A stretch of DNA of 64,000 nucleotides from a virus. Location of the stretch: IMG/VR virus record IMGVR_UViG_3300032116_000161, positions 1 through 64,000 of that record. One strand, 5' to 3'. Numbering within the stretch: position 1 is the first letter of the stretch; every line of letters begins with the position of its first letter. The notes under the pieces were generated by a model that was given only the letters and a program-made list of their open reading frames with translations, had not been told where the DNA came from and made no database searches. This document shows, in pieces, positions 8,683-17,600 of the stretch. Both the position numbers and the translations under genes were made by a program.

Positions 8683-9473
8683 TAGATAATAGTCCAGGTT
8701 TCAGGAATTAAATCTTTTGTTTCTTTATCGGCGTTATTAGGACCAAACCACTTTGATGGTGCGATGACCTGTTCACTCTTTGCCAACCAGGCACCCCACC
8801 AGGAGAACGATGAATTGGCAATGATGTGTGATGTACAAAAAGTCATCAGGCACAAATCAATCTTATTGTCTCCAGATTCTGATACAAGGAACCGATCGTC
8901 CGAGAACAGTTCTTGCTCCTGACACCATTCAGGATCATCAGAGAAGACAATGACTTGTCTTCCGTCAAAATGCTTTAGTGCTTCTTCATAGTATTCAAGA
9001 GACAGATTATGATGATTCGCATTATTTGTCAAGTAGTCCGTGCGACGAACATGAAGAGATACTGGATTGTCAAAACCTTCTGCGATCTCTTTACAAGGTT
9101 CTAGAATATGATCTCTGAATACAAAGTCTTCTCTAATAGAATCTTCTATATGTTTAAAGTATTTTTCTGATTGAAAATATCCAAACAATGAAATATCATT
9201 TGGACACTGATCAAACAAGAGTTGATCAAAATGAAAGAATCGTTCTTGAGCAATAGGAGCATTGCCACCATCCAAATACTTGACATTTGATCTGGGTAGA
9301 TTTGGTAGATCAAAGAGTTCAAACAACTGATGAGATCTCCACTCATCCTCAAATTTAGAAGGTGGAATCCCAAAGTCATATCCTCTACGGGCAGCAATAC
9401 CACGCAGAGAAGCATACTGGAACATTTGATTGCCCAGTCTACCCAAATGTCCTAGATGATTAAATGCCAGCAT
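8682..9473 (-). CDS. Glycosyltransferase family 11 (alpha-1,2-fucosyltransferase type)
   Basis: 263 residues with the GT11 signatures GRLGNQMFQYASLRG near the N-terminus, HVRRTDY in the middle and NSSFSWWGAWLA near the C-terminus. The HxRRxD box is the family's GDP-fucose site. It overlaps the preceding GT gene by 14 bp. A second GT11 gene lies one gene away, so the cluster has two related enzymes. The donor is GDP-L-fucose in known members; here it may be another GDP-sugar. Confidence 0.92.
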   Translation of the reverse strand: MLAFNHLGHLGRLGNQMFQYASLRGIAARRGYDFGIPPSKFEDEWRSHQLFELFDLPNLPRSNVKYLDGGNAPIAQERFFHFDQLLFDQCPNDISLFGYFQSEKYFKHIEDSIREDFVFRDHILEPCKEIAEGFDNPVSLHVRRTDYLTNNANHHNLSLEYYEEALKHFDGRQVIVFSDDPEWCQEQELFSDDRFLVSESGDNKIDLCLMTFCTSHIIANSSFSWWGAWLAKSEQVIAPSKWFGPNNADKETKDLIPETWTII

Positions 9474-10275
9474 CTTTAAATCTCCGTGCCAAGTATTCCT
9501 GTTGATTCATATATTGTACAATCGTTTCTTTGTTCTGTTCTCTCAACCATTGCCATAGATTATGATTATCCATAAACTTTGGATTGTGATAATGAGAGTT
9601 ATGAGTTCTTCCGTGTTCAAAATGCCAGATCCAATCGTTCACTCTGCCGACTCTATATCCAAGAGCATTAAAACGGAAATAGAACTCACAGTCTTCGGCA
9701 CCCCATGATAGAAAATTTTCATTCCACATTCCACCAGCAATGACTTTTTCTCTGGAATAGAACTGTGTCCAACCAATCGTAGAAGATTCTGTTCTACATC
9801 TGGTCTCAATGACCCTCATATCAAATCCACTTTCAAGAAATGATTGAAAGACTTCCATTGGATAGTCTACCTGATACTGATAAACTCCACAACCATAAGG
9901 ATAGATTACATCTGCTTCACCATTTAGGATCGTCTGATATGCCTGTTGATGACTACTGACAGGATAGATTACATCAACATCATGGCTACAAACTACTTTT
10001 GTTTCTGCCAGAAGAATCAGATCATTGAGAATCCGAGTCTTATGAAACAAGTGAGCATCACTTTGTTCAAAAATATATTGAAGATTATCAGTGCTCACAT
10101 ATTTTTTAATCTCTGGGATCGCACGAAACTTAAATGTTTCTCTCTCACTGACTTCCTTTACAATTACTTTTGCCTCTGGAAAGTTCTTAAGAAGATAAGT
10201 TACAGAAGTAATGATATTTTTTAAACGATCTTCTGATTCAATCCTTGTGGGAATAATATAAGTCAAATCTTTCAT
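9460..10275 (-). CDS. Family 2-like glycosyltransferase with GT7-type C-terminus
   Basis: 271 residues from the ATG at 10275, chosen because it overlaps the previous stop as ATGA; an in-frame ATG at 10287 is possible. An N-terminal LTYIIPTRIES block, a DVDVIYP metal motif at about 100 and the FLSWGAEDCEFYFR motif near 195 are typical of galactosyltransferase/GalNAc-transferase-like folds. Likely cytoplasmic, building a surface glycan. Confidence 0.85.
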   Translation of the reverse strand: MKDLTYIIPTRIESEDRLKNIITSVTYLLKNFPEAKVIVKEVSERETFKFRAIPEIKKYVSTDNLQYIFEQSDAHLFHKTRILNDLILLAETKVVCSHDVDVIYPVSSHQQAYQTILNGEADVIYPYGCGVYQYQVDYPMEVFQSFLESGFDMRVIETRCRTESSTIGWTQFYSREKVIAGGMWNENFLSWGAEDCEFYFRFNALGYRVGRVNDWIWHFEHGRTHNSHYHNPKFMDNHNLWQWLREQNKETIVQYMNQQEYLARRFKDAGI

Positions 10276-11105
10276 AGTTGAATCCATCCCTCTGGAATTA
10301 GATCTGACATATTATAATTGGCATATGCAGAACCAAACCAGGTCTTCGGTGCGATGACTTTTCCACGACCATTTTGTAGCCAGGCACCCCACCAACTCAT
10401 AGAACTGTTTGCGATGATTCCACCAGAAGACATACTCATCATACAGAGGTCATAGTAAGGAATAGGAGATCTAACTTTACCATCATTGGTATCTGATAGA
10501 TGATTGTAAAGAGGATTCTCATCAGGAATCAAGAACCTATCATCAGTAAAGTTTTCTCTACACCAATCAAGGTCATCGGAAAATACAAAGACAGGAACAT
10601 CGTCAGGAAACTCTGCCAATGCTTTCTGATAGTATTCAAGTGAACAAACAGGGTGGTATTGTGGTTGATTTAAATAATCACCCCGACGAACATGTAGGAA
10701 AATAAAATCCTTATATTGCTCGGTGATTTCTAAACAAGGTTCTTTGATGTCAGTCTTGAATTCAAAATCTTTACGAATAATATCTTCTGCGTTTTTGAAA
10801 TATTTTTCTGTCTGAAAATAATCATGAAGATTCACATTATCTGGGCAATCTTCAAAGAACTTTTCATTAAACTCAAAACATCCTGTGGCAATGCTTTGGT
10901 ATGGTGTAATACCAAAGTTCTCTTCTGTCACTGTTGACATTTCAAAGCACTCAAAAAGTCCATAGTTCGCATCACCATAAGAATTTGGTGGAGGAACTAA
11001 CCAGGAATAATTGTGCTTTGCGGCAATACCACGAAGCCCAGCATATTGGAACATTTGATTTCCAAGTCTGCCATTTGATCCAAGACGATTATAACTAATT
11101 GCCAT
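10272..11105 (-). CDS. Glycosyltransferase family 11, second copy
   Basis: 277 residues. It carries GRLGNQMFQYAGLRGIAA, HVRRGDYL and NSSMSWWGAWL, the same three GT11 blocks as the gene at 8682, with moderate overall similarity. A duplication followed by divergence is likely, giving two linkages or acceptors. It overlaps the cupin gene upstream by one base. Confidence 0.93.
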   Translation of the reverse strand: MAISYNRLGSNGRLGNQMFQYAGLRGIAAKHNYSWLVPPPNSYGDANYGLFECFEMSTVTEENFGITPYQSIATGCFEFNEKFFEDCPDNVNLHDYFQTEKYFKNAEDIIRKDFEFKTDIKEPCLEITEQYKDFIFLHVRRGDYLNQPQYHPVCSLEYYQKALAEFPDDVPVFVFSDDLDWCRENFTDDRFLIPDENPLYNHLSDTNDGKVRSPIPYYDLCMMSMSSGGIIANSSMSWWGAWLQNGRGKVIAPKTWFGSAYANYNMSDLIPEGWIQL

Positions 11106-11467
11106 CAGTCTCCCCTCTCAATACGAATACTGTCTTCATCAAAGTGTTGTGTTGAAAATTCAAAAAGTTCTGTGTCCAATAAAGCAGTCATTTGATGTCT
11201 CAATCCCCTGTAAATATGAAACTTATCTCCAGGATTTAAAATGATTTCAATGGCATTACATATATCATCTTCATCACCATAAAGAAGTTTAATTTTTCCT
11301 GATTGAATATAAAAAACTTCGTCCTTAAGTTTGTGATAATGCCAAGAACACTTCTTTCCCTTTACAAAATAAAGGAGTTTCCCACAGTATTCTTCACAAT
11401 TCACAATCCACTTTTCAAATCCCCATCCTTTGGGAACAAACTTAATCTCCGAAGAACTCATTAGCAT
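11105..11467 (-). CDS. Cupin-domain protein, sugar metabolism type
   Basis: 120 residues forming one cupin barrel: the first motif is HYHKLKDEVFYIQSGKIKL and the second is NPGDKFHIYRGLRHQM. This resembles the cupin part of mannose-6-phosphate isomerase or WbuC-type proteins in capsule clusters. Metal-binding His and Glu are present. An isomerase or epimerase role in nucleotide-sugar supply is an inference from neighbours. It overlaps the HAD gene by 26 bp. Confidence 0.78.
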   Translation of the reverse strand: MLMSSSEIKFVPKGWGFEKWIVNCEEYCGKLLYFVKGKKCSWHYHKLKDEVFYIQSGKIKLLYGDEDDICNAIEIILNPGDKFHIYRGLRHQMTALLDTELFEFSTQHFDEDSIRIERGD

Positions 11468-11774
11468 TCATTCCTTTATCGTCAATGTAGTAATCACCAG
11501 AAGGTTTGCCTAGAACTAACTTGTGATACTTACAACCCCAACGGTCTAGTTGATGCTTTGTAAGTTCATAGAACATTCTTTTCGCTAGGTCAGCATTGTC
11601 GCCCGACCTACCCATACCTCTAGCGGTAAGATAAATGATTTGGTTTCCTTCATCATACAACTTATTTATTTTGGCAATCCTATCGGGTTTTGGAATACTG
11701 GTTTCATAATCACAATCATCTCTACACTCTGGTTTATCACAGATTGTACCGTCAATATCAACCACATACTTCAT
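11442..11774 (-). CDS. HAD-like phosphatase
   Basis: 110 residues with the HAD motif I as DIDGTICD at 6-13, motif II as IYLTARG at about 48 and motif IV as YYIDDKG near 100. The fold is minimal, lacking a cap domain. In surface-sugar clusters such enzymes dephosphorylate sugar phosphates, for example in heptose synthesis. The substrate is not known. It overlaps both neighbours slightly. Confidence 0.85.
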   Translation of the reverse strand: MKYVVDIDGTICDKPECRDDCDYETSIPKPDRIAKINKLYDEGNQIIYLTARGMGRSGDNADLAKRMFYELTKHQLDRWGCKYHKLVLGKPSGDYYIDDKGMNANEFFGD

Positions 11775-12682
11775 TCAAAACACCTCCGATAAGCATTCCA
11801 ATAAGCAACAGTTTCTTTCGGAACAATAGATTCCCATTCAGACAAACTGCGAATCAGATCAGTCGTATACCTATATCCAATGATTTCCTTTTCCAAATTG
11901 GTTACCAGATCCTGAACATTTCGGTCCTGATAAACAGATGCCTTATTATAAACAACACTCTTGGGGAAATAATGCTGAAGAACATATCCACCCCAAATGT
12001 CATCCATCCTACCAACATGAGGAAACACAGAATAGTAAGGAATAACTTCTCGTGCCAAGAAAGTATTCTGACTATTAAATGGTGAGATAGAAAGAGATCC
12101 ATAAGGACCTTGAATCTTATCAAACTTTACGATAGGACGAATAGACAGTCTTGCCATCGCATCAATATCAGGATCACCATCCCACAGATCTGCCTGAACC
12201 AAAACTCTACGCTTGAGTTTGCCACCATAAGAAACCCTATCTCTGTAAGGAACCAGATCAATTGGATATCCACGATGCCAGACTTGATTGTGTTCTGTGA
12301 CTGACAGTGGATCAAAGACTCCAAGATCAGTGTTGTAGAAGTCAATCTCTACAGTTTCACCCACAACAACATTAGTTCCCCAGCCATCATAAGGAATATT
12401 ATCATCATCAACGGTCGCAACAATATCAGCACCACGATTGTATGCCTCAACAAATCCAATGTTACGGCGTTGAATAGATTTCCAACCAATTGTCTCACTC
12501 AACTCTGGATAGGTTTTCTCTTGATATTCTGGAGAGAGATAAATGCAGTTTAGATTTTCATACTCATAGTGTGGGGTTTTAGTATCCCCCACCACAATCA
12601 GAGTCCAATCCTCTTTTCTTGAATACTTGATCGTAGCAAGAGTAGGGGGATTGATAGTTGTCGTTACAATATACTTGTTCAC
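11771..12682 (-). CDS. Glycosyltransferase, DUF288/STELLO-like
   Basis: 303 residues. The N-terminal IVTTTINPPTLATIKYS segment and the ATVDDDNIP acidic motif at about 90 match the STELLO/DUF288 or reversibly glycosylated-polypeptide-like group, which use a DDD metal site. No membrane segment is seen. It overlaps the neighbours by 4 bp on each side and is thus tightly co-translated. Substrate unknown. Confidence 0.7.
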   Translation of the reverse strand: MNKYIVTTTINPPTLATIKYSRKEDWTLIVVGDTKTPHYEYENLNCIYLSPEYQEKTYPELSETIGWKSIQRRNIGFVEAYNRGADIVATVDDDNIPYDGWGTNVVVGETVEIDFYNTDLGVFDPLSVTEHNQVWHRGYPIDLVPYRDRVSYGGKLKRRVLVQADLWDGDPDIDAMARLSIRPIVKFDKIQGPYGSLSISPFNSQNTFLAREVIPYYSVFPHVGRMDDIWGGYVLQHYFPKSVVYNKASVYQDRNVQDLVTNLEKEIIGYRYTTDLIRSLSEWESIVPKETVAYWNAYRRCFE

Positions 12683-13557
12683 ATTAAATACTTTTCAACG
12701 AAGTGTTTTGTCGTGTAGTTATTCACTGCCTTATTATAAGCGTTTTCTCTCATAGAGTCAAACATATCATAATTATCAATCACATATCTCAATTGCCTAT
12801 CAAGATCTGCCTCATCATCAAAATACATAAAGTCTTGATCTGGAGTAAAGAAGTGCTCAATCGGATTCCAAGGATCTCTCTGACACAGAATCACACATTT
12901 GGCAAATGCTGCTTCAAACATTCTTGATTTAATTTGAGGCATTGTTCCACGATCAATGTGCGTAAATGCTTTGTTCTCTTTACCTCTAGGAAAGTTGTAA
13001 TAATTTTCTGCTGTTGCTGGATTAATATTACAAAGACCATGAACAACTGCTACTTTAGTTTCAGAAAGCATCTTTATCTTATCAGCATAAGAGCATCTAG
13101 GAACATTACCCATACTGTAATGACCAAATCTAAAATTGTATTTGGTAAAGACATTCTGAATGTAATCTTGCCAGGGCACTGCGTTTGGTAGACTTCCAAA
13201 ATAAGATACATCTATTGTCTTTTCCCGCTCTTCTGGAATCCAATCTTCACTAAAGGGGAAGAACACAAAGGTTCTATTCTCAAACAATTCGGCAGTGTAT
13301 GGGCACAGAGTCAAGATTTTATCTGCCTTTTCGTGAAGAACTGCTTTCGGTCCCTGAACTACACAAAAGTTTGGTTCTTCTAGCGTCAGAACAACCTTCT
13401 CCTTATCTTCATACTGACCAGAATATAAGTCACCATAAAAATCTGCCATAAACAAGTAGCAGTCTCTGGCAACATCCTCATACTTTTCAAAATTCAAATA
13501 GTATAAAGGATCTTCAGTAAGTCCGTTCTCTGGTCTCACAAAATTTAAAACTTTCAT
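12679..13557 (-). CDS. Glycosyltransferase group 1-like (GT-B fold)
   Basis: 292 residues. The C-terminal half has the GT-B nucleotide-sugar site pattern: IKSRMFEAAFAKCVILC followed by EHFFTPDQDFMYFDDEAD, as in Glyco_trans_1_2 proteins. The N-terminal half is less clear. It overlaps the kinase-like gene by 4 bp. Confidence 0.72.
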   Translation of the reverse strand: MKVLNFVRPENGLTEDPLYYLNFEKYEDVARDCYLFMADFYGDLYSGQYEDKEKVVLTLEEPNFCVVQGPKAVLHEKADKILTLCPYTAELFENRTFVFFPFSEDWIPEEREKTIDVSYFGSLPNAVPWQDYIQNVFTKYNFRFGHYSMGNVPRCSYADKIKMLSETKVAVVHGLCNINPATAENYYNFPRGKENKAFTHIDRGTMPQIKSRMFEAAFAKCVILCQRDPWNPIEHFFTPDQDFMYFDDEADLDRQLRYVIDNYDMFDSMRENAYNKAVNNYTTKHFVEKYLM

Positions 13558-14348
13558 AGAACCTCATTAATATCTTCTTGAGTTAAAATATAAACTCCCA
13601 TATGCTGAACTGATTTGGAAGCCAGATAAACTGCCTTTGGTATGGCAACATTTAAATCTCTAGTATGTAGATAAAAGTAGCAAAGTGTTGCCAGGAAAAC
13701 ATCTCCTGCTCCAGTCACATCAAACACATCCACTTGAGGAGAACGATAAACATAATCTTTCCACTTTGCTCCCAACTTACCCATTGTGACCACAAGTTCA
13801 CAATTCTCTGGGAGACTCTTCATCTTGTTCTCCTCATCATTATTAATCTTGATGATCGCGTTGTTGAAATGTTTGAGATCTGGATTCTTACTGTCAACAA
13901 AGACAGGACCACCAAACTTTTCACATAAGACACTGATAGAATCAAGATCAAGAATACCCTTACAATAATCAGATATGACTACGGCATCATACTTTTTACA
14001 ATCAGGTATTTCTACAGGATCTACTTGATGCCCAAGATCTTCTCTCAAAAGAAGTTGATTTGATTTTGTATCCACAAATCTTCTTTTGATTAATTGGTCT
14101 GGATCGTTGGTAACAAAATCAACATCCAAACCATAGGAAAGCAGATTCTCTCTGACATTTGCTGCCATTCCTGGACGAGTCTCTTCTGCTCTGTAATCAA
14201 ACACAGGAACAGGTGCCTCCGCACATAACCTGTCGCAGACACCATAATGATAAATGTCCTTACAAGACTCACCGATAAGTAAGACCTTGTAATGTTCTTG
14301 TTGTTGAGTATTCTCCAACTCTGTCAAAAAACCGAACTGCCTTGGCAT
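13554..14348 (-). CDS. PfkB-family sugar kinase, HldE domain I-like
   Basis: About 264 residues. GESCKDIYHYG near the N-terminus and the C-terminal VFDVTGAGDVFLATL, with its catalytic Asp, are classic PfkB marks. The arrangement PGMAANVRENLLSYG also matches the heptose-7-phosphate kinase half of HldE/RfaE. It is followed in the opposite order to a fused HldE by the separate nucleotidyltransferase gene just upstream. The start is uncertain: 14348 or 14357, both overlapping the upstream gene by about 80 bp. Likely role: phosphorylation of heptose 7-phosphate for ADP-heptose. Confidence 0.8.
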   Translation of the reverse strand: MPRQFGFLTELENTQQQEHYKVLLIGESCKDIYHYGVCDRLCAEAPVPVFDYRAEETRPGMAANVRENLLSYGLDVDFVTNDPDQLIKRRFVDTKSNQLLLREDLGHQVDPVEIPDCKKYDAVVISDYCKGILDLDSISVLCEKFGGPVFVDSKNPDLKHFNNAIIKINNDEENKMKSLPENCELVVTMGKLGAKWKDYVYRSPQVDVFDVTGAGDVFLATLCYFYLHTRDLNVAIPKAVYLASKSVQHMGVYILTQEDINEVL

Positions 14349-14667
14349 ACTGTTCACCTACGACTTCTTTACCTTTCCAATCAGATCCTACAATCATTAT
14401 ATCAGGATTAATTGTTTTTATCAAATCCTCAAGTTCTTCTTTACTATTAAAGATGTGAACAACATCAATATAACGAATTGCTTGTAAAGTTTTAGCACGA
14501 TCATCCTGACAAAAGATTGGTCTACCTTCTCCTTTCATTTGTGAGACTTTTTCATCAGAGTCAATCGCAACAATCAAATAATCACCTAGAGATCTGGCAT
14601 ACTCAAACAGTTGAATATGTCCTGGATGAAGAACATCAAAGCAACCATTCACAAAAATGATTTTCAT
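14269..14667 (-). CDS. Nucleotidyltransferase, HldE domain II / cytidylyltransferase-like
   Basis: 132 residues. FVNGCFDVLHPGHIQLF carries the HxGH nucleotide-binding motif, and EYSTTRTLQ is the matching C-terminal STTRI-like motif. This is the RfaE-type adenylyltransferase half of HldE, or a glycerol-3-phosphate cytidylyltransferase relative. With the adjacent PfkB kinase it forms a split HldE-like pair, so ADP-activated heptose is the most likely product. Confidence 0.86.
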   Translation of the reverse strand: MKIIFVNGCFDVLHPGHIQLFEYARSLGDYLIVAIDSDEKVSQMKGEGRPIFCQDDRAKTLQAIRYIDVVHIFNSKEELEDLIKTINPDIMIVGSDWKGKEVVGEQYAKAVRFFDRVGEYSTTRTLQGLTYR

Positions 14668-15155
14668 TTCTCCCCCATCACCATAAATGAGTTATTCAGA
14701 TCAACTCCAGAAACAAACACATTCTTATACCCACGGTCAACCATATAATCACGAATCATCTCTGGAACAAATACATGCTTATGCTTTCTGTTGTTCCAGG
14801 GTCTCCAATACTTCTGACTATAATCTGGAAGATAGAGGAAGAGAACTCCTCCATCTATAAGGCGTTCATACCAGTAGTTCATTGTCTCAACCCAATCGTC
14901 AACATGCTCAAGACAATGGCTAGAGAAAATATAATCAGGATCTCTTTCTGGAAGATGATTGGCATCCCAGTCATCATCAAAACTCAAATCAATAGGGGTA
15001 GATCCAGGAAAAGACCATTCGGGTTTCATACAACCAATATCATATCCAAATCCAGAACAAACATGTTTGGCAAATGGAATCGCAAATTGAGAGGCATTAC
15101 CAATGGTCTGGAAATGAGGATATGTAGTTTCTTGATAGTTGATTGTTTTAATCAT
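14664..15155 (-). CDS. SAM-dependent methyltransferase-like protein
   Basis: 163 residues, small for the fold. GYDIGC near residue 38 may be a degenerate SAM loop. DYIFSSHCLEHVDDW and LIDGGVLFLYLPD fit motifs of methyltransferase 11-type enzymes. O-methylation of sugars is plausible given the cluster. It overlaps both neighbours by 4 bp. Confidence 0.72.
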   Translation of the reverse strand: MIKTINYQETTYPHFQTIGNASQFAIPFAKHVCSGFGYDIGCMKPEWSFPGSTPIDLSFDDDWDANHLPERDPDYIFSSHCLEHVDDWVETMNYWYERLIDGGVLFLYLPDYSQKYWRPWNNRKHKHVFVPEMIRDYMVDRGYKNVFVSGVDLNNSFMVMGEK

Positions 15156-15904
15156 TGATATTGCCAGGGAAGATTAAATAAGTATCTTGTTTGCGACCAG
15201 TCACCCCAACGGTGATGAAGGAACATTGGTTTGTCTTTTACCTTGTCAAAGAGTTCAGAAGTCTCAAAAAGATAGTTCCAGGATGTTTCAATAAAGTTAT
15301 ATGCTGCTGCCTTTTCAATTACTTTACACCAGTCAAACAAAGAGTATCCTTCAATATGCTTTGCTTCAACGACTTGTGCTCCACCATAGTCAGCAGGATT
15401 CACAGATATTCTATCACAGATTTCAACTTGTGGTCTCGTACACCAGTAACGATTTACAAGAACATATACATCATCATCTTTGAGTCCTAGAACATCATAG
15501 AACAGTTTATCTTCTTTCTCTTTGTTACGGACAAACTTAATATAATCTCTCCAGTCTTTCCAATCCATTCCAATACTGTCATACTTACCTGCCATAATCG
15601 GTTGGTAGTTTCCAAAACCTTGAAAATAAAACAGGTCATCTGTAATTTCAGTTTGTTTCTCTGGAAGATAATGTTCAATTCCAGGAAACTGAATGTAATC
15701 TGGTAGAGGTGGGCGAGTCAGTTTTACTTCATTATCACCCCAAGAAATAAAATTAAAGTCTGGAATATAATCATTTAACCATTCAAACTCTGATACAACT
15801 GGCCAGTAGACTTCATATCCTAGACTTTTAATATGATGTGCTAGTTTTTGAAGAAATAAAATATCTCCAAGACCACAGGGTTGATAAATTAATCCTAGTT
15901 TCAT
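15152..15904 (-). CDS. GT9/heptosyltransferase-like protein, copy A
   Basis: 250 residues from the ATG at 15904, which overlaps the upstream stop as ATGA and follows GGAGGT. GLIYQPCGLGDILFLQKLA at the N-terminus resembles the first motif of GT9 ADP-heptose glycosyltransferases (GxGD). The rest has no sure match, and the protein is shorter than typical GT9 enzymes. It is a diverged relative of the next gene upstream: both have GLGDI-F-QK at the start, SIGMDWKDW/AVGISYDDW in the middle and FDWCxV with xxSxxY near the end. A heptosyl role is an inference supported by the HldE-like pair. Confidence 0.55.
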   Translation of the reverse strand: MKLGLIYQPCGLGDILFLQKLAHHIKSLGYEVYWPVVSEFEWLNDYIPDFNFISWGDNEVKLTRPPLPDYIQFPGIEHYLPEKQTEITDDLFYFQGFGNYQPIMAGKYDSIGMDWKDWRDYIKFVRNKEKEDKLFYDVLGLKDDDVYVLVNRYWCTRPQVEICDRISVNPADYGGAQVVEAKHIEGYSLFDWCKVIEKAAAYNFIETSWNYLFETSELFDKVKDKPMFLHHRWGDWSQTRYLFNLPWQYQ

Positions 15905-16623
15905 TCTACCTCCATTGGAGTCATCTCTCTCCATTCATCTCTTGTATACTCAATCCATTGCCAAGGTTTCTTAAGAATCCCATCATAGACTCTTTCAGAA
16001 TACTTATAGTGTCTGGGATGAATCGTAAGTCGTGTTGCTTTGAGGTCCAGTGTCTCCATCACATAATGAAGTGATGTGTCAACGGAGTGCATTTCTTCAG
16101 CATTCTCAAAAACCCAACACCAGTCAAAGACTTTACCACCAGGAATATTCGGATCCATCTCAACAACCTTCCCATCATATCCTTCTGGGATTTGCTGATA
16201 AACTCCATTCATTGGTTTGTAGACACTATAATATGGATTGATAAAGATAAACGGATCACCTTTCTCTAATCCAAGTCTTTTACGAAGATTCTCTTCCCGT
16301 TCAAGATTACGCTCATACTTGAAATAATCTTGCCAGTCATCATAAGAGATTCCTACGGCATCATACTTTGTACCCATTACATCCCAAGATCCTCTTGATT
16401 TGGGAACATTAGACAAATCAAGAACTCCAACCTCACCAGAAGGAAGTTGGAGTTGTCCTTGAGCACCAATATGAGAACTAGTAATCATCTGATCCACACC
16501 AGCAGACCAGCAAGAAGGAGTGACTGGATGATAAACAGTATGCTCTTGAGATAAAACTGTTGCGATCTTCTGAATAAAGAAGATGTCTCCCAGTCCTCCT
16601 GCCTGATCAATAATGATGTTCAT
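15901..16623 (-). CDS. GT9/heptosyltransferase-like protein, copy B
   Basis: 240 residues, opening with IIIDQAGGLGDIFFIQKIA. It shares an ordered series of motifs with the neighbouring gene at 15152, so the two arose by tandem duplication. It lacks clear C-terminal GT9 motifs. The start overlaps the dehydratase stop by one base. Confidence 0.55.
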   Translation of the reverse strand: MNIIIDQAGGLGDIFFIQKIATVLSQEHTVYHPVTPSCWSAGVDQMITSSHIGAQGQLQLPSGEVGVLDLSNVPKSRGSWDVMGTKYDAVGISYDDWQDYFKYERNLEREENLRKRLGLEKGDPFIFINPYYSVYKPMNGVYQQIPEGYDGKVVEMDPNIPGGKVFDWCWVFENAEEMHSVDTSLHYVMETLDLKATRLTIHPRHYKYSERVYDGILKKPWQWIEYTRDEWREMTPMEVE

Positions 16624-17600
16624 CAGTTAATCTTGTCGTACCAATACTTGAGAAGATCATTCAGAGTCGTATCAATATCATACTCTTCCTTGAATCCAGT
16701 CAGTTCTACAAGATTAGTAGAGTCACCGTGCTGATAATAGATCTCATGAGGACGCCAGAAGGGTTCATGAATCCTTTGCTCCACATGATCCAAACCAGAC
16801 AGTTCAATCAATTTATCTGTAAAAAACTGCATCTTACGAGGAGTATCTCCACAAATATTAAAGATGTGGTTGGTAACTTCTGGGTTAATCATTGCCAGAT
16901 AATAAGCTCTTACGGTGTCACGAACATCCATCACAACACGAGTTGTGCTTAAGTTGCCAACAAGAAGAACAGGATCCTGAAGACCCTTCATCATTCTAGC
17001 AATCTGGTAAGCATCAGATGAGATAGAGAAGATCTTACCTCGGCGGGGACCAGTATGGGAGAAAGCACGAGTAATGAATCCCTTAATGAATCCATTCTGC
17101 ATACGCTCCTGAAGATAAACATCAGTTGCTGCCTTTGATGCTCCATAAGGATTGGCAGGAAGAATCGTATCTTCCCAGTGAATCTTACGACCGTCTTGTC
17201 CCACATTACCATAGACTTCAGATGTAGAGCAGAACATCAACTTACAGTCTGGTTGATGATCCACAATTACTTGAATTAGATTAGCACTGCCCATCACATT
17301 GGTTTCCATCGTACCAATGGGATCAGTAAAGCTGGATGGAGGATGTGATTGAGCAGCAAGATGAAAGACACCATCAAACTGATACTTCTCAAAGATATTT
17401 CTCAAAGAACGATAGTTACACAAATCAGCATACAAAAAAGTAATAGAGTTGTATACTTCATCAGGAACTACATCATGAATGTCAGTCTCCATCCCATTGG
17501 TACGACGAATCAATCCATAGATTTCATGACCTTCAGCATGAAGAAGATTTGCTAGGTGAGGTCCAGCAAATCCAGTGATTCCAGTAATTAAAAACTTCAT
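16623..17600 (-). CDS. GDP-mannose 4,6-dehydratase / Rmd-family SDR
   Basis: 325 residues of an extended short-chain dehydrogenase. The NAD(P) loop is GITGFAGPHL at 7-16, the active site has STSEVYGNVG and the catalytic YGASK (Tyr and Lys). The block SHTGPRRGK and VGNLSTTRVVMDVRD fit GDP-mannose 4,6-dehydratase or its reductase relative. The two cannot be told apart by eye. The dehydratase makes GDP-4-keto-6-deoxymannose, precursor of GDP-fucose and GDP-rhamnose. Confidence 0.85.
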   Translation of the reverse strand: MKFLITGITGFAGPHLANLLHAEGHEIYGLIRRTNGMETDIHDVVPDEVYNSITFLYADLCNYRSLRNIFEKYQFDGVFHLAAQSHPPSSFTDPIGTMETNVMGSANLIQVIVDHQPDCKLMFCSTSEVYGNVGQDGRKIHWEDTILPANPYGASKAATDVYLQERMQNGFIKGFITRAFSHTGPRRGKIFSISSDAYQIARMMKGLQDPVLLVGNLSTTRVVMDVRDTVRAYYLAMINPEVTNHIFNICGDTPRKMQFFTDKLIELSGLDHVEQRIHEPFWRPHEIYYQHGDSTNLVELTGFKEEYDIDTTLNDLLKYWYDKIN

